Source: Akkermansiaceae bacterium UBA5689 (GTDB lineage Bacteria > Verrucomicrobiota > Verrucomicrobiia > Verrucomicrobiales > Akkermansiaceae). From it: a DNA stretch of 34,740 nt. Below, one piece after another: positions 33,218-34,740 of the stretch. The position numbers and the translations under genes are program-made. The stretch covers positions 1-34,740 of the forward strand of contig DIHT01000071.1 of assembly GCA_002420305.1 (NCBI GenBank), in the 5' to 3' direction. How positions within the stretch are numbered: position 1 is the stretch's first letter; each line of letters starts with the position of its first letter. The notes below the pieces were generated by a model. It saw only the letters and a program-made list of their open reading frames with translations. It was not told where the DNA came from and ran no database searches.

Positions 33218-34740
33218 ATGCCCTTTGATGCTCCAGAATGGTTCCTCTTGCTAGGGGCCTTTCTTCTTGCCGGATGGTTCTGGCCTAATCTCCAGCTATG
33301 GCGCCCTCTCAGGGTAATTGCCCTTCTAACCACAACCATCCTCCTCTCAGAGCCACAACTTGACAAGGCAGAGGATCGCCTCGATCTCTGGGTCCTTCTT
33401 GACCGCTCAGAGTCAACCGAGGAGCTGATCGATACAGGCCTCCCTGAATGGCGTGAGCTCCTTGGCAAGTCAAAGCCCTCCCGGAAGGATCAGCTCTTCT
33501 TTGTGGATTATGCCGCCGAAGTGCTGGAGCAGGGCCTCGGTGATTCCGCAGTTTTCACAGGAAAACGGAATTTAACCCGGACCAATCTGGCGATCCAGAA
33601 CGTCCTTGCTCTGGCCGATGAGAATCGCCCAAGTAGAATCCTCGCCTTTACTGACGGCTATGCCACAGAGCCCCTTGTCGAGGCTGCCGCAAAGCTCAGA
33701 GCGCGCGGTATTCCACTGGATTTTCGCCTTGTGCGTGAGGAGACGATTGATGACTTCCGGATCGCAAAAATCCAGATCCCAATGCGGGTCCAGGCAAGAG
33801 AACCGTTTGTCCTCGGGATCACAGTTCGAGGGTTCAGTGATGCTACGATCCCCATGCAGATCATGCGGAATGGAACCGCAATTGCTGAGAACATCATGGT
33901 TCCTCTCGAGGGTGGAGTGGGTAGGATCGAGTTTACCGACCGCCTTCCAGAAGTCGGATCTTACCGATATACCGCCTCCATTTCACCTCCAGATGATGCT
34001 CACCTGGGGAATAACAAAGCCGAACGCTGGATTGAGGTAACTGGGGGACCGCGTGTTCTTCTGGTGACCAAATATACAGATGACCCTCTCATCGAAGTTC
34101 TCTCTCAACAGGGCTTTACCGTAGAAACCATAAGCAATCCTCTGCAACTCGACGTAGGGCTGTTGTCCGGTACGCGCGCACTTATCATCAATAATGTCCC
34201 CGCCTTTGAAATCCCAGGGGACTTTCTCGGCGCGTTGAATTTCTTTGTGAATGAACAGGGCGGAGGCTTACTCATGGCCGGAGGAAAACAATCCTTTGGT
34301 TCGGGAGGATATTTCGAATCCTCGATCGACCCCCTCCTCCCGCTCTCCATGGAGCTGAAGAACGAGCACCGGAAATTAGCGGTAGCCATGGCGATCGTCA
34401 TGGATAGGTCGGGCTCCATGTCCATGACCGTTGACCGGGCTGGAAAGCCCTCAACCAAAATGCAACTTGCCAACACCGGAGCAGCCAAGGCCATCGACCT
34501 TCTCGGGTCACAGGATCAGATTTCCATTCATGCGGTTGACAGTGAGCCACACAGCATCATCAAGCTCACCGAGATTGGCAATAAGAAGAACCAATGGATG
34601 AATACGGCACGCAGGATAGAATCCCGGGGAGGAGGAATTTATGTCTATCGGGGCCTCAAGGCAGCTTGGGATGAACTGAAGGAGACAGAACTTGGCACTC
34701 GCCATATCATTCTGTTCTCTGATGCAGCGGACTCGGAAGA
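33218..34740 (+). CDS. Protein with two VWA domains around an amidotransferase-like domain (3' end outside)
   Basis: The frame is open from the ATG at 33218 to the window end (507 codons). Two hydrophobic segments at about 8-22 and 32-44 anchor the N-terminus. A first VWA-like domain follows with DRSES at 62-66, TRTN near 120 and TDGY near 145. Residues about 180-270 are beta-rich. Residues about 278-380 resemble a class I glutamine amidotransferase-like fold (RVLLVTKYTDDP, GGGLLMAGGKQSFGSGG) but lack a visible catalytic cysteine. A second VWA domain begins near 388 with DRSGS at 396-400 and FSDAAD near 500. Both VWA metal sites look intact. It is the ninth gene of the MoxR locus. Confidence 0.85.
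   Translation, partial: MPFDAPEWFLLLGAFLLAGWFWPNLQLWRPLRVIALLTTTILLSEPQLDKAEDRLDLWVLLDRSESTEELIDTGLPEWRELLGKSKPSRKDQLFFVDYAAEVLEQGLGDSAVFTGKRNLTRTNLAIQNVLALADENRPSRILAFTDGYATEPLVEAAAKLRARGIPLDFRLVREETIDDFRIAKIQIPMRVQAREPFVLGITVRGFSDATIPMQIMRNGTAIAENIMVPLEGGVGRIEFTDRLPEVGSYRYTASISPPDDAHLGNNKAERWIEVTGGPRVLLVTKYTDDPLIEVLSQQGFTVETISNPLQLDVGLLSGTRALIINNVPAFEIPGDFLGALNFFVNEQGGGLLMAGGKQSFGSGGYFESSIDPLLPLSMELKNEHRKLAVAMAIVMDRSGSMSMTVDRAGKPSTKMQLANTGAAKAIDLLGSQDQISIHAVDSEPHSIIKLTEIGNKKNQWMNTARRIESRGGGIYVYRGLKAAWDELKETELGTRHIILFSDAADSE

Noticed and set aside
1..34740. Search for insertion sequences, phage genes, attachment sites, CRISPR repeats and defence genes
   Set aside because: No transposase, integrase, direct repeat array or defence motif was seen; the only tandem repeats are inside the histone-like gene.

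Overview
The window looks like a chromosomal segment of a bacterium of the Verrucomicrobiota (PVC group). This is inferred from gene content only, since no rRNA gene is present. The clues are paired secreted proteins built from short helical repeats with A-WA and DP-AA motifs, a Lys/Ala-rich histone-H1-like protein with a basic start (MGKQYNKVQKRRRRK), a solitary pseudopilin ending in a DGHVEW-type motif, a secreted NIPSNAP fusion, and a long MoxR/DUF58/ABC/VWA locus of a kind common in Verrucomicrobia and Planctomycetes. I see no insertion sequence, phage gene, CRISPR array, tRNA or rRNA.

Layout. 1-2.8 kb (minus): the start of one exported protein, then two translationally coupled, membrane-anchored helical-repeat proteins. 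3.1-5.2 kb (minus): a 710-residue secreted protein ending in two NIPSNAP domains. 5.5-6.9 kb (plus): pyruvate kinase. 7.0-9.0 kb (minus): rpsN, an FmdB-type zinc ribbon protein and a CNNM/CorC-type membrane protein. 9.1-10.5 kb (plus): class II fumarase. 10.6-16.7 kb (minus): a small membrane-anchored protein, glnS coupled to an M20 dipeptidase, a small membrane protein after a membrane-anchored amidase, and the histone-like protein. 16.7-18.8 kb (plus): an RlmI-like rRNA methyltransferase, a coupled membrane-anchored protein and rpsP. 18.9-19.6 kb (minus): a pseudopilin. 19.9-22.5 kb (plus): a cyclophilin lipoprotein, then plsY and gpsA, which make and acylate sn-glycerol 3-phosphate for phospholipid synthesis.

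22.6-34.7 kb (plus, running off the window) is the most striking part. It has nine consecutive same-strand genes: a membrane/coiled-coil protein, a MoxR AAA+ ATPase, a two-helix membrane protein with large soluble domains, an ABC ATPase, an ABC permease, a DUF58 protein, a TPR-like exported protein, a BatA-type VWA protein, and an open-ended protein with two VWA domains around an amidotransferase-like domain. The arrangement suggests an envelope machine combining AAA+ and VWA remodelling or chaperone activity with an ABC transporter. Its substrate cannot be read from the sequence.

Translation signals are a second theme. Most starts here have no recognisable Shine-Dalgarno sequence. At four of five overlapping gene pairs a short inverted repeat ends on, abuts or encloses the downstream start codon, suggesting that translation of the upstream gene opens the downstream start. 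Some starts lie very close to -10-like hexamers and may be leaderless or nearly so.
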